NCBI GenBank assembly: GCA_030734395.1
Contig: JAUZTG010000041.1
Location: forward strand, 806,001 to 870,000
Length of the DNA: 64,000 nt
Source of the DNA: Sarocladium kiliense
Lineage: Eukaryota; Ascomycota; Sordariomycetes; Hypocreales; Sarocladiaceae
Reading direction: 5' to 3'
Part shown: piece after piece, positions 20,468 through 31,054 of the stretch
Position numbering within the stretch: position 1 is the first letter of the stretch
Layout: each line of letters starts with the position of its first letter
The notes under the pieces: generated by a model
Databases searched by the model: none
Seen by the model: the letters and a program-made list of their open reading frames with translations, nothing else
What the model was told of the DNA's origin: nothing
Position numbers and translations under genes: made by a program

Positions 20468-21657
20468 ATGGTCAAGGTTGCAATTTCAGGTGCCTCGGGT
20501 GGTATGGTCTGCTGTAGACCCGTTGATATCAAGTCGAACAGGAGCTAACCTCCAGTAGGAGTTGCGCGGGAAGTTCTCGACGTGCTCGCAGCTACACGGA
20601 AACATGAGATCGTACTCCTGTCTCGGAAGGTACGCTCTATCAACATGCGCACTTCCAAATAACCTCATAATACTGATATGGTGTCCAATTAGGTTATCCC
20701 TGCTGAGAGCCTTGCACCTGGCGTGACCTCCGTGCAAGCAGACTACGAGGATGAAAGTCGACTTGTTGCGGCACTTCAAGGCGTTCACACAGTCCTATGC
20801 TTTATCACTTCGCAATCTGACCCCGGAAGTGTGGCACAGAAGGCCCTCATAAATGCATCGGTCGCCGCAGGTGTCAAGCGATACGCCCCAAGTGAATGGG
20901 CATCGTAGGTTCACTCCCAACCCTCATCCGCTTCATAAAAACTAATGAGCGCGACAAGATCTGGCTTCACTCATATGCCGTGGTACGCCGGAAAGCAAGA
21001 AGTCCGTGACTATCTTCAGAACCTCAACAAAGAAAAGAAGGTTCTTGAGTACTGTCTCTTCCACGCTGGGCTTTTTGTCAACTACTTTGTCAACCCTTAT
21101 AAAACAGCCAAACACGTGCATCCTTTCCAGTTGCAATTCGACTTCAACAACCGTCGAGCTATCGTCATAGACGGCACCGACGGTGGTCCGATCAATTTGA
21201 TTACGATCAAGGACTTCACCTCTGTCATCGCTCAGGCTGTGGATTATGAGGGCGAGTGGCCGCTGGTCGGTGGCATTCGAGGCGACACGTTGACAGTTGC
21301 CGAGCTAGTAGCGTTGGGCGAAAAGATCCGTATGTCCCCCTTCGAGGTTTCTTCCTTTTGCAGGCACAGCTGATATAGTTATTTTATCAACTAGGCGGAC
21401 CATTTCTAATCGAAAGGCTCCCGGAAGAAGACCTGAGGCAACAGATCGTCAAGACAAGCTGGCTTCCCATCGCAGACCACCCCGCCATCCCTGTCGAGAA
21501 GAGGGAGCAGATGGCGGCAGGGCTAGTCTCTGGAATGCTTCTTGCGATCAATGCTGGAGCGTTTGTGGCGACAGATGAGTGGAATCAGCTGCTACCGGAG
21601 CAGAGGTTCACAAGCGCCGAGGAGTTCTTGAGGGATGCGTGGCTTGGGAAGCCATGA
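20468..21657 (+). CDS. NmrA-like / isoflavone-reductase-like NAD(P)-binding protein
   Basis: Five exons: 20468-20501, 20559-20629, 20693-20904, 20959-21329, 21395-21657; 316 aa, all junctions in frame. The N-terminus VKVAISGASGGVAREVL is a Rossmann nucleotide-binding loop (GxxGxxA) split by intron 1. Next are LLSRK, the second-strand end, then VQADYEDESRLVAALQGVHTVL and VKRYAPSEWA, both characteristic of the NmrA/isoflavone reductase subgroup of short-chain dehydrogenases. Length matches the family (about 300 aa). These proteins act as NAD(P)H-dependent reductases or as redox-sensing regulators; the substrate here cannot be told. It is cytosolic, with no targeting signal. No secondary-metabolism core gene lies nearby. 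Confidence 0.85.
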
Positions 21658-22210
21658 GTCTTCTCCGCTGAAAGCCGTCTAGGGCAATGTCGAATCTTCA
21701 GCACTGTGGCTTTATACCGAGACGTGAACAGGAACGAGGCCTTACAAAAGTTGAATAATGTTGGCATGGCAAGAGATAAGGTTCGGAAGCTAACTAGAAG
21801 CAACTATAGCCGACTTGATATAAGGTGTAGGACTGTAAGTGGACCATCAGATAACCCGACGGCTTAATGACACCCTTTAAGCGACGTTTGTGCCATTTCC
21901 AGATGATTCAAGACTCAGTCAGGTGTGGAAGCCCCTCGTCCCCTACTACCTTACCCTTGTCGATACAACGTTGTCCTCGCTTCTCTTTATGACCTTCCTT
22001 CCAGAGCATCTGAGTTTGCGCAGTCGTCTCTCACCCCCGCATATCGGCGAATTGCCGAGGACACCCCAAGAGACTCTGCCATGTGCCATTATTGGAGTAT
22101 TGTATTTATATGGCTCTGTCTCTGCCTTTCCAATAAAGTCTTCATCCTCAAGTCGCCCAAAGAGCTGCGTCTCCTGCTTCACGTACTGTTCTTAAGCAAC
22201 ATTACTACCA
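21658..22210. other. intergenic, no supported gene
   Basis: About 550 bp between same-strand genes. A TATTTATATGG run near 22104 could be the TATA element of the GH18-like gene, about 105 bp before its ATG. Confidence 0.5.
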
Positions 22211-23077
22211 ATGAGAGCAAGCACTATCACCTCGTGGGCATCCGCCCTCTTATTGGCGTTGCTGTTGCCGATCGCAGCCGCTCAGAACATTCGTGCCATG
22301 TATCTCTTTAAAGACGTCCTTAAATCAGACACTACTGCCATCACTACCTCCGGTTTCAATTCAGTCATCATGTTTGGTGTCGGCATACTCGAGAATGGAG
22401 ATATCATGTACTACTCAAACACCCCTGGCAGCTCTGATATCGTGGTCGCGAGTGGCGGCCAGTATGTTGGTGGTGCCGCCCTCCAGAACAAAGTCCGTTC
22501 GTTCAAGGCCAGCGGAAGCAGGATCAACCGCGTTGAGATTTGCACCAATTCGAACAACATCCAAGCTCTGATGTCCAACCCTGGTCCCGGCCCAAACACA
22601 AATCTGTACCGTAACCTGGCCGCCCTGAAGATCGCTTGGAACCTCGACGCTGTCAACAACAATGACGAGGCAATCTACCACCTTCAGTCCACTCTGACAT
22701 TTGGCCGCATGGTTGGAGACATCGGCTACAAATACAGTCTCGTCCCTTACACGCGGGTCGCTTTCTGGCAGTCAGTCAAGAACGGGCTCGGCAGCTTGGT
22801 TGATCGCGTATACCTGCAATGCTACGACGGTGGCTGGGGCAACGACCCTATTGCCTGGCAAAACCAACTTGGCATGGGTGTTGTGCCGCTCATCTGGGTC
22901 ACCAACGATGCCAAACCTCAGTATGGACAGACGGCTGCTGAGGCTCGCTCTCGGTTTGCGGCATGGAAGGCGAGGGGGACGCTTGCTGGTGGTGGATATT
23001 GGAACGAGTTCGATATTGAGAAGATGGGATTGTCGTACCAGCAGTACGCTAGCGTGCTCAATGACTTATTCCCTTGA
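22211..23077 (+). CDS. secreted GH18-like TIM-barrel protein, degenerate active site
   Basis: Single exon, 288 aa. The signal peptide MRASTITSWASALLLALLLPIAAAQ is followed directly by barrel strand 1. The middle holds LKIAWNLDAVNNNDEA, which aligns with the GH18 catalytic strand (D-x-x-D-x-D-x-E): first Asp and final Glu are kept, the two inner Asp are Asn. Later strands include RVYLQCYDGGWGNDP and VPLIWVTNDA, again as in GH18-type barrels and bacterial secreted relatives. In GH18 the final Glu is the acid/base and the inner Asp supports the substrate acetamido group, so activity may be altered or absent (carbohydrate binding only). Assignment rests on these motifs; no accessory carbohydrate-binding module is present. 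Confidence 0.65.
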   Translation: MRASTITSWASALLLALLLPIAAAQNIRAMYLFKDVLKSDTTAITTSGFNSVIMFGVGILENGDIMYYSNTPGSSDIVVASGGQYVGGAALQNKVRSFKASGSRINRVEICTNSNNIQALMSNPGPGPNTNLYRNLAALKIAWNLDAVNNNDEAIYHLQSTLTFGRMVGDIGYKYSLVPYTRVAFWQSVKNGLGSLVDRVYLQCYDGGWGNDPIAWQNQLGMGVVPLIWVTNDAKPQYGQTAAEARSRFAAWKARGTLAGGGYWNEFDIEKMGLSYQQYASVLNDLFP

Positions 23078-23331
23078 TGAAACTCAGGGCCTTTGCTGAT
23101 TACGGGCTCCAACTTACCTTTAACTTTTAAACCATATCCTGGCCGTCTATCAAGGGCTGGGGATTTACGATATCGAGACTAACATCAATGAGTACACATG
23201 AAGCGAGTACTAGGTGATGAAGTACTTCTCACTATACTTGGCTAAGACGCAGGATACGTGATTTGCGCGTCAATTGTGGCTTTATTTTTCTACTCTTCTC
23301 TTGTCAAATCTTCCTCAAATTTCAGCCTTCG

Positions 23332-23961
23332 TCAAGGAGCCCTTGTCGGCTTTGCCCCGGGCTGTTGCATACTCATCCCTGGCGCCGCTATCCCATCATG
23401 ATCACTCGATTTAGCATTCATCGCATCCCAGTCTGCCTCCTCATGACAAGCCGCAAACATGATAGTATCATTCAACCAGGCAGCAGCCCCTGGCACTTCA
23501 TACGCAGCATCAAACCATTCATATGAACACTTGCTAGCCAATGCAACGGCAGCACTGCTTCTCGCTGCCCACCATGAGCTCGCCTGGCTGCCGTAGGTTG
23601 AGTAGTCCGACATGACATACGTGGGAGCAACTGTAGTAAACTCGCACCATCGCTCCTTGGCTGGGAAGCAGCCCTCGCCCGGGGATTCGCGAGTGTAGTG
23701 GCACAACCGGATGAGCTCGTCGCCGTATTCTTCAATGTATTCGAGGAGATGGCCAGATGGGCGCGGAGGGTCGAAGAAGGGGGCGAGGTTGGCGCTGCCA
23801 CAGCTTGGGTCGTCGGGAGGCCCGTCGAGGTTGAGGGCGGTTGGGAGGACTGTCAGGTGGATATTTGAATCTGACCAGGCGATGACGGAATTGGTGATGA
23901 GAAGTAGAGTGAGGATGAAGCGGACAGTCTGAGCTGTCTGTGGTGTGGAATGCCAACACAT
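23332..23961 (-). CDS. small secreted cysteine-containing protein, DUF7735-like
   Basis: Single exon, 209 aa from the ATG at 23961. The frame is open to 24021, but only this start puts the hydrophobic stretch (TVRFILTLLLITNSVIAWS) in signal-peptide position. The mature part has six or so cysteines (PSCGS, RLCHY, EGCFP, RWCEF, SKCSY, AACHE) and the ordered blocks LLEYIEEYGDELI, FPAKERWCEF, SDYSTYGSQASSWW and WLNDTIMFAACH. I associate that order with an uncharacterised fungal secreted family (DUF7735), from memory and tentatively. No GPI signal. It converges on the GH18-like gene with 254 bp between stops. Confidence 0.7.
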   Translation of the reverse strand: MCWHSTPQTAQTVRFILTLLLITNSVIAWSDSNIHLTVLPTALNLDGPPDDPSCGSANLAPFFDPPRPSGHLLEYIEEYGDELIRLCHYTRESPGEGCFPAKERWCEFTTVAPTYVMSDYSTYGSQASSWWAARSSAAVALASKCSYEWFDAAYEVPGAAAWLNDTIMFAACHEEADWDAMNAKSSDHDGIAAPGMSMQQPGAKPTRAP

Positions 23962-24557
23962 AGTACGAGGCGTATGCTGGGTTGAGTGAGAGAGTGATAG
24001 AAGCTTTCGAGATCGAAACAAGCGACTTTCTGTGGGAGGTACCAGATGACCGAAGTAACAAAGGGCATTTGAATCAAGAATGGCTATATCTTTTGTTCCT
24101 CAAGTGCAGCAAAAGGTTCTGTCCACTTATACAGAGTAATCCCGACAGTATCGCGTCTAAGCCGGCGCTTCAGGCCAACAGCACCGGCTGGCGCTTAGAG
24201 CCAACAAACACTTTTCCCAAAAGGAGCATTGGAAGCGGCTGTGATAACATTCGGCATTGGTGTTTCATCTAGACGCGTTTGTGCCAATGGTTGGTGCTGT
24301 TGGTCGGACGCCTGCATCCTCAAGGAATGAGTGGCTGTGAGGTTCCGCCTTGGGGGTTGTTGTTGGTCGCTCAACCAACATGCATCACACATAAATAGAC
24401 GGTTCCCTTGCTCTCTCATTCTCATTCTCCCACCCACGCCGCTTCATCACCTTATCTAGTACTCGCACGACTTTTTGCCGCCAACCAAACAGATACTCTC
24501 CTTTGCCGCCAGGAACTCAGCGCCCCCAACCCAGCCAGACGCACGCACGAATCCAGG
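23962..24557. other. divergent promoter with inverted repeat
   Basis: Shared upstream region of a secreted protein gene (-) and the SUKH-like gene (+). It contains a perfect 7-bp inverted repeat at 24361-24380 (TGTTGGT, six-base spacer, ACCAACA), with ATAAATAG beginning at 24391, about 165 bp before the plus-strand ATG. Extra GTTGGT half-sites lie near 24280-24300. Confidence 0.5.
24361..24380 (+). promoter_or_regulatory. inverted repeat upstream of a TATA-like element
   Basis: TGTTGGT-N6-ACCAACA, perfectly palindromic, 10 bases before ATAAATAG (24391-24398). Spacing suggests a dimeric regulator site for the SUKH-like gene; sequence pattern only. Confidence 0.35.
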
Positions 24558-25544
24558 ATGCCTGACCTAATCGAGCTCACTTACTCTCGCGAGGAGACCA
24601 TCCGAGCATTTCGCGACTACTACGCCTTCCTAGTGACCATGTACGTCGACGAGGCTTCTGTGGCATGGCCACCCGAGGGTGGGTGGCCTTCCATTACGCC
24701 TGAGAGGTATGCCGGTATGGGCAAGTCGGCCGAGGTTATCAGCTTGCTCCGCGAGCTCCCTTATCTCACTTATGAGACGTACGACACCGAGCCTATACCC
24801 GACTGCAGATGGGCAAACTGGGCCGACCTTCACGAATCAATCATTGAGTCGCAGGACTTTTCAGGGGAACTTCTTTGCAGCGAGGGCATAGGGAACAGTG
24901 GGGAGCGGTCTGAAGGCGGTGTCATACCCCCTCATGTCTTCGCCATCACCATGGGCGGCCGAGAGAACCCCAATATCTTTGTGGATACGAAGCGAGGCGT
25001 CATCTTCTGGGATGAGAAATGTCCGTTCCAAGAACCGCCCTTTGACGAAAAGTTCGACATCGGTGGAGGGCGAATCATCGAGCAGGTCACTGTCTGTAAC
25101 CGCGGTGGCGATTTCGACGATGATCTACCAGAACTGACCGAGCAATGGCCGCTCCGCGCCCCTTGCTGGACGATTCCAGATTTCTTCGAGATGCTAAAGT
25201 ATCACTTTCGCAATTTAGAGTTTATGGCTATCAGGGAGAGCGATGTCGACTATTTCTGGGGCAGTGACGAGGAAGTCTGCGACGAGGGCATCGCGTTGCG
25301 TAAGATTTACCGTCGTCATGGGTGGCCGCCTGCTTCTTTGGGAGGTCAAGGCGATTATGACAAGGCAGGTTGCCTGAAGGCCCTGAAGAGATATGTCGAG
25401 AAATGCTGGCCGGATCGTGTCGGGTGGCCAGATGAAGAAGAGGATGAGGATGAGGGCAAGGATGAGGGCAAGGATGAGGGCAAGGATGAGGGCAAGGATG
25501 AGGGAAAGAATGAGGTGTCTCTCCAGACACTCTCGATCAAGTAA
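24558..25544 (+). CDS. Smi1/Knr4 (SUKH)-like protein with DEGK repeat tail
   Basis: Single exon, 328 aa from ATG at 24558. Residues about 1-240 form a conserved-looking fungal domain. It has an N-terminal helix (REETIRAFRDYYAFLV), PPEGGWPSIT, LLRELPYLTYE, then IPPHVFAITMGG, IFVDTKRGVIFW and a final helix IPDFFEMLKYHFRNLEFM. The strand-turn-strand ending in D-x-x-x-G-x-V plus a closing FFE/LK helix is what I would expect of the SUKH (Smi1/Knr4) fold. I call this similarity by eye, not by search. The C-terminal tail has five DEGK units from a 12-bp DNA repeat. SUKH members include Smi1/Knr4, a wall-synthesis regulator, and bacterial immunity proteins against nuclease toxins. The next gene, 689 bp downstream on the same strand, is a chitinase with a nuclease-like tail. 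Confidence 0.6.
   Translation: MPDLIELTYSREETIRAFRDYYAFLVTMYVDEASVAWPPEGGWPSITPERYAGMGKSAEVISLLRELPYLTYETYDTEPIPDCRWANWADLHESIIESQDFSGELLCSEGIGNSGERSEGGVIPPHVFAITMGGRENPNIFVDTKRGVIFWDEKCPFQEPPFDEKFDIGGGRIIEQVTVCNRGGDFDDDLPELTEQWPLRAPCWTIPDFFEMLKYHFRNLEFMAIRESDVDYFWGSDEEVCDEGIALRKIYRRHGWPPASLGGQGDYDKAGCLKALKRYVEKCWPDRVGWPDEEEDEDEGKDEGKDEGKDEGKDEGKNEVSLQTLSIK
25442..25515 (+). repeat. 12-bp coding tandem repeat (DEGK)
   Basis: Five to six copies of GATGAGGGCAAG, nearly identical at DNA level, encoding (DEGK)n at the end of the SUKH-like protein. Unit length preserves the reading frame, so copy number can vary without breaking the gene. Confidence 0.9.
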
Positions 25545-26233
25545 TGAGATATGAAATGCCGGTTCAATTCATGCTTGCTCCTTGCTCTTTGCTCCAGATC
25601 GTGAGCTTAGTTTGAATGACAATCTTTCCCCATCAGGCTTGTGCCCCTAGGCTACTGCCTATTGCAATATTTCGCTTGTCAATAAGAACTACGAGCTATG
25701 AATATCCCATATCTGCCGCCCGCGTCTGTCGGCACGGGCTATTGGGGTTCTTCCTCAAGGATCCAGCCGAGGGGGCGGTAGATGCAATCGCAGGCGGGAA
25801 CCGGAGCCAACAGAGGCGTTTAAAGCATCTTGGCAAAGGAAGGCTTGATCCTTCGACATCTAGACGTCTAGCAACAGTCACTATGCCGCCGTCTGTTGGC
25901 CAGAACGGTCTCGTTGGCCAACATCAGAGGCCCAACGCGCAGTCATGGCCCCAACAGCACGAGTGTTCGGAGGAGGCACAGCTACGGATTCTGTCTCCAG
26001 AAGACCAAAATGGTGGACAGAATGTTCAGGTGATCGCAAAGATAGTACGCTCTCAGGTCGTAGTCCAGGCTTAGTTGAGGCTGCGGCTATTGGAGCTGGG
26101 TAGAGGTCAAACTTGTATAAGTAGCCGCGGCCTTTGCAACCAGAAGATTGTTGAAAATGGAAGTCCTGACCATTATCGTTTCATTTGTCCAATTTTGTTT
26201 TTCTCGTCCTACAGCTGCGTATAAGCTACCACG
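25545..26233. other. promoter region of the chitinase gene
   Basis: About 690 bp between the SUKH-like gene and the chitinase, same strand. Short open frames only; no second gene fits. No repeat recognised. Confidence 0.6.
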
Positions 26234-29200
26234 ATGGCCTTTTCTCGGTCCGCTGTGACCGTGACCACTGGCCTGCAGGCGGGGCAATGGCTCGCCCCCG
26301 CAACGTCCACAATTGCCATATACCTCTTCCTTTTCTCCTTCTTGACCCATCCTGCCCTCGCCCTTCAGCGGGATTTTTGCCCAAGACCATGCGTCGACTT
26401 CTCCAATGTTCACAGCTGGGGCACCGTCCTCTCGCTGAAACGTCTGAGCAGGTGTCAATCGCCTGTCATCATGCGTATGCCGTCCGACCAGCTTCTGGGT
26501 TCGGATGAGCTCACGGAACCGATACGCGCGTGCACGCTTCCGACTCTTGACTCATCCCTTGGTCTCACAGAAGAAGATGCCATGAGCGTGGAATTGAGAC
26601 GACGGGAGAATCCGAAACTTTCGCCATCACTTCACCAGCGAAGCGTCGTTGACGCCCCTGCATGCGCCGCCAACGGCTCTGTGTCTGGTGCCGTGCCACT
26701 CCTCGTTCAGCCGCTGGCCGGCCACGAGGGTTACCATAACGTCACGGAAATTACGGAAATGCTGAGGGGCATGCAACGCTATTTTGAAGATCACGACAAT
26801 TGCGACGAGGCCACGTTGATTGCGTACTATAACGGAAACTATGCCGGTCTTAACATTGGAGAAGACTTGGGCAAGCCTACGGCCCGCTCGGCTCTTCAGG
26901 CCTTAATTGAAGACTACACCGTCCACGACAAGTCTTCGGGTCATCTCCCGGGGCTCAGCACGCTGGAAGTCTGCGATCAAATGCGGACGGCGGGCTCCAT
27001 CCTCGGCATTGTGGTCGATCAACGGGGCACCTTCGCAGAGGTTCAGAAGCATATCCGGGCTTGGAAGTCGGGAAGCTGTGCTCTGGAGCCTGTGGAAGCA
27101 CTCGAATTGGACATGTCCATCTCGGTGAAGAAACTCACTGGCGTTGATGTTCTCGAGATTGACGGAACTGTCGCCCCGCCGCCGCGCAGGCATCTTAACC
27201 GAGCAGAAGGATACTGCGAGTACACAGAGGTCAAGTCAGGCGACTCTTGTGGAAAGCTCGCTAGCAGATGCAAAATCTCTGGCAATGACCTCGAAAAGTT
27301 CAACAAGGACAACCTCTGCTCAACCCTGATGCCAGGCGACTATGTCTGTTGTTCTGACGGCAAACCCTACTCTCCTCCAAAGCCTCAAAAGAACGCGGAT
27401 GGCACATGCTCCTACAAGACGGTCAAGCAAGGTGAGGGGTGCCCGGAATTGGCTAAGAAATGCGGCATCAATGGTCAAGACATCGAGAATTTCAACAAAC
27501 ACAAGGACAAGTTCTGCTCAACCCTGATGGAGGGCGACTACGTCTGCTGCTCAAATGGCAAGCCTTACTCCCCGCCCAAGCCAAAGAAGCAGTCCGACGG
27601 TACTTGCGCCACGCATATTATCAAGGATGGTGACACCTGCGGCAAGCTGGCTGCAAGGAACGGCATCACGGTCAGGGAAATCGAGAAGTGGAACAAGGGC
27701 AAGACTTGGGCGTGGACAGGGTGTGGCAAACTGATGAAAGAGTACAACATGTGCTTGAGTGATGGCACGCCTCCGCTGCCGCCTCCACAGGAGGACGCTG
27801 AGTGTGGTCCGTTGAAGAAGGGAACCAAGCCACCTAAACCAGGCCAGTCCCTTGCTGAGTTGAATCCGTGTCCTCTGAATGCCTGCTGCAGCAATTGGGG
27901 ATTCTGCGGCGTCATGCCCGATCACTGTCAAAAGAACGCCCCTGACGACGGTGGTCCTGGTGCTCTCAAAGCAAAAGCTCCGTCCACTTGCATTTCCAAC
28001 TGTGGGACGGAAATCAAGATCAACTCGGGCAAAGCAACAGGCGACAAAGGGCCCAAGACGATAGGCTACTATGAGTCGTGGAACCGGGGACGAGATTGTC
28101 TCTGGCTCACCTCGGAGGATGTTGCTTTGTACAATTACGATATTGTCCACTGGGCCTTCCTTGGGATTGATGACAAGACATGGAAGCCTGTGATCGACGA
28201 TCCGTACAAAGAATGGGCTGGATTCAAGGGCCTCAAGGCAAAGAAGATTGGCGCATTCGGCGGCTGGGCTTACTCCACGGAGCCAGCGACGTACAACATT
28301 ATCCGACAAGCAATCATCGACCACGCCGATACTTTCGTGGACAACATTGTTGAGTTTGTTGAAGCGGAAGGCCTTGACGGCATCGACATCGACTGGGAAT
28401 ACCCTGGTGCGACCGACATCCTGGCCAACGGCGTGCCTATAGGGAAAGATGGTGACGGCGAGCATTATCTTCGCTTTCTCCAGAAGCTCAAGGAGAAGAT
28501 GGGGGATAAGCTGGTGGCTATTGCAGCGCCCGCTTCGTATTGGTACCTGAAAGCCTTCCCTATCAAGGAGATCTCAGAGGTTGTTGACTACATAGTCTAC
28601 ATGACCTACGATCTCCACGGTCAATGGGACTACGATAACCCGAATTCCTTTGATCAATGTGATTCTGGGAAGTGCATTCGGAGTCATGTCAATTTCACCG
28701 AGACGGTCAATACCTTGGCTATGATCACCAAAGCCGGGGTAGCCAATAACAAGATCTACGTCGGCGCCGCCAATTACGGACGGTCGTTTAGAATGGCTGA
28801 GAAGGGCTGCTGGCAGCCGCACTGCGAGTTCACGGGGTCAATGACGGAATCAGACGCCAAAGCCGGGCGGTGCACCAAGGAGCAGGGGTACTTGGCCCTG
28901 GCTGAGATCCAAGAGATCGAGAAGAAGGGCGGCTCCGACGTCAAAAGCTTCTACGATAAAGACTCTGGCTCCAACATCCTCTTATACGGGAACGACTATG
29001 TTGCCTATTTGAACGTGGAGCAGAGCGTAAACAGAAGGTTCTGGGCGAGTCGGCAACACTTTGCTGGATCGGTCGAGTGGGCTGCCGATCTGAAGTTCTT
29101 TCCGCAAAAGGAGCAGAAGGGGGAATATGGCGAGAAGGGAAAGCATTTCGACAGCAAAAAGAACGTCAACGACGATGGCAAGAAAGAGACCCCTGACAAA

Positions 29201-31054
29201 GCTAAAGACGATGGAAAGGATAAGAGCACGGACGGGTGGCTCGACTATGATGGAGCTCGGAAGGCGAATGCGGGCAAGTGCACCATCTACAAGACGTCTA
29301 CACTTGACACTCTTCGCATCGGGGCCGACCAGTGCTATAATCACTGCAGCAAGAAGCTCGAAGAGACGCCTGACGATGAGTACAAGAACTACGGATGTGT
29401 TGGCCCAATGGCGGACGACGAGGACTGGGAGAAGCTCCCTTGGTACAAAGGCCCAGGGGGCGAGTTGGTGGTCTCGGGCAAATGCGAGTGTAACAACGAG
29501 TTTGTCAATCATCTTTCGGAGATTATTGTTGATGCCCTGCCAGTTCTTGGGGCGGTAAGTGTTTCCCTGTATTACGTGTATCTCACGGCCAATTAGTTGC
29601 TGCCGGCTGACTTGAGACTCTTCTCAAAATGCAGATCGCGTGCCACATGTTCTTTGGCATATTCGAAACTATCAAGACTGCGGCAGAACTCGTCTTTCCC
29701 CCCGGGAGGGCTATTAGTGAATCTTTGGGTGAGAACGCCGATGTTCTTGCTTACCTGGAGGTTATGTTGCTGACCCAACTTAATAGATATGGCAATCACT
29801 GGCGCCAAGACGATAAAGCACATATACGACGAGGACAACGATCCCATCGAGGCCTTCGGTAATTGGCTCTCTCCATGCGGCAACCTCGCATATCTGCTGC
29901 CGAAAGATCTGCGCAAAGCATTTGACACTCTTAGCAAAGTCAATGATGGCATCGGCAGTTTCAAATCCCCAAAGAACATCCCCAAGGGCAGCGGCAAGAA
30001 GGGCGATGGGGCGACCTGTCCACTTGGTGACATCATCGAGGGTAATAGCAAGCGGGCGAATACCTGCAAGAAAGGGAGCGGCAGTGGTGGTGGCGGCGGC
30101 GGAGGAGGGGGTGGAAGTACTGGCAACAAAAACAAGAACAAGCCCAAATGCGACATCAAGGGCGTGGAGACCTCGAGAATGGCCTCGGCAGTCACTGCGG
30201 CGCGCAACACGCTTCAGATCCAATCCTGCAAGAACGACGTGACGCAAAGGACACAATACATCATCACGTCTGTCACGTACGCCGACAATGCAGAAGACCT
30301 GATGGTCACGAGACAATGCTCGGAGAAATGGGGCCAGGCCTGCTATCATTACAGCTCAGCTATCAGCAACAACCCCCGCTGGGAGAGCCTCACTTGCCCT
30401 CAAGAGGCAGCGACCTCGGCGAGGGCAAAGAAGAACCAGAGAGCGGAGAAGAGGCCAGTGGTTCTGTCATACTCCAAGGACCACCACCGCAACTGGTGGG
30501 CGCACCGCAACCAAGTTAATAAGTGTCAGGTGGATGAATATCCGCCGTTGTACCTACTTTCGAGAGAGTCAGACGAGTACAAACTTGGAGGCAAGGACCC
30601 ACAGCCTGATGGAAGCCCTTACCTGGGGCAGGTCGTCCGGTTGTTACCACGCAACGCAAACACTGGTGCAGCGGACATGTGGAAAAGCGAGTGCTTCAAG
30701 CCCGTGTTCGGCGACAAGGAGCTGTCCGACTCGGACTTCCTCAAAATCTTCGAGGAGACCAAACCGGATAGGAAGAAAACCAACAATAAGAACCAGAACA
30801 TCGAGGAGACACAATTTGGGAAGGCAACGGTGACGAAGAGGCCCGTGTTCTCGATCAATGACTGGGAGCACACGATCAAGGGCCAGATGCTGGATCGTGA
30901 CGGCCTGTGGGACAACCCGTGCTGGCCGAACGATAGGGTCGCAGCCGATCCAGGGTTCGCATTGCTTACACAGGATCCGTTCTATACGCAGTATAATTTG
31001 CCACGGAGGTGGGACTACAAGAAGATGTATATCAAAGGTGTCAACGGAGAGTGA
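26234..31054 (+). CDS. killer-toxin-like LysM/GH18 chitinase with nuclease-like C-terminus
   Basis: Exons 26234-29554, 29635-29728 and 29787-31054 (GTAAGT and GTGAGA introns); 1560 aa, the usual length for subgroup-C fungal GH18 chitinases. Order: signal peptide (hydrophobic core about 27-43); N-terminal region; three LysM modules (about 326-372, 389-440, 455-510, each ending CSDGKPYSPP or similar); ChtBD1 chitin-binding module (about 522-575, CCSNWGFCG); GH18 domain (about 605-960) with intact catalytic DGIDIDWEYPG near residue 715; a charged linker; a cysteine-containing region; a Gly run near 1235; then a C-terminal domain with DEYPP (residue about 1387) and NTGAADMW (about 1429). The last two motifs resemble the catalytic D-E-W/Y-P and N-x-G-A blocks of NucA/NucB DNases. 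The GH18 class hydrolyses chitin and resembles the docking subunit of yeast zymocin. The nuclease call is by eye. Confidence 0.85.
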
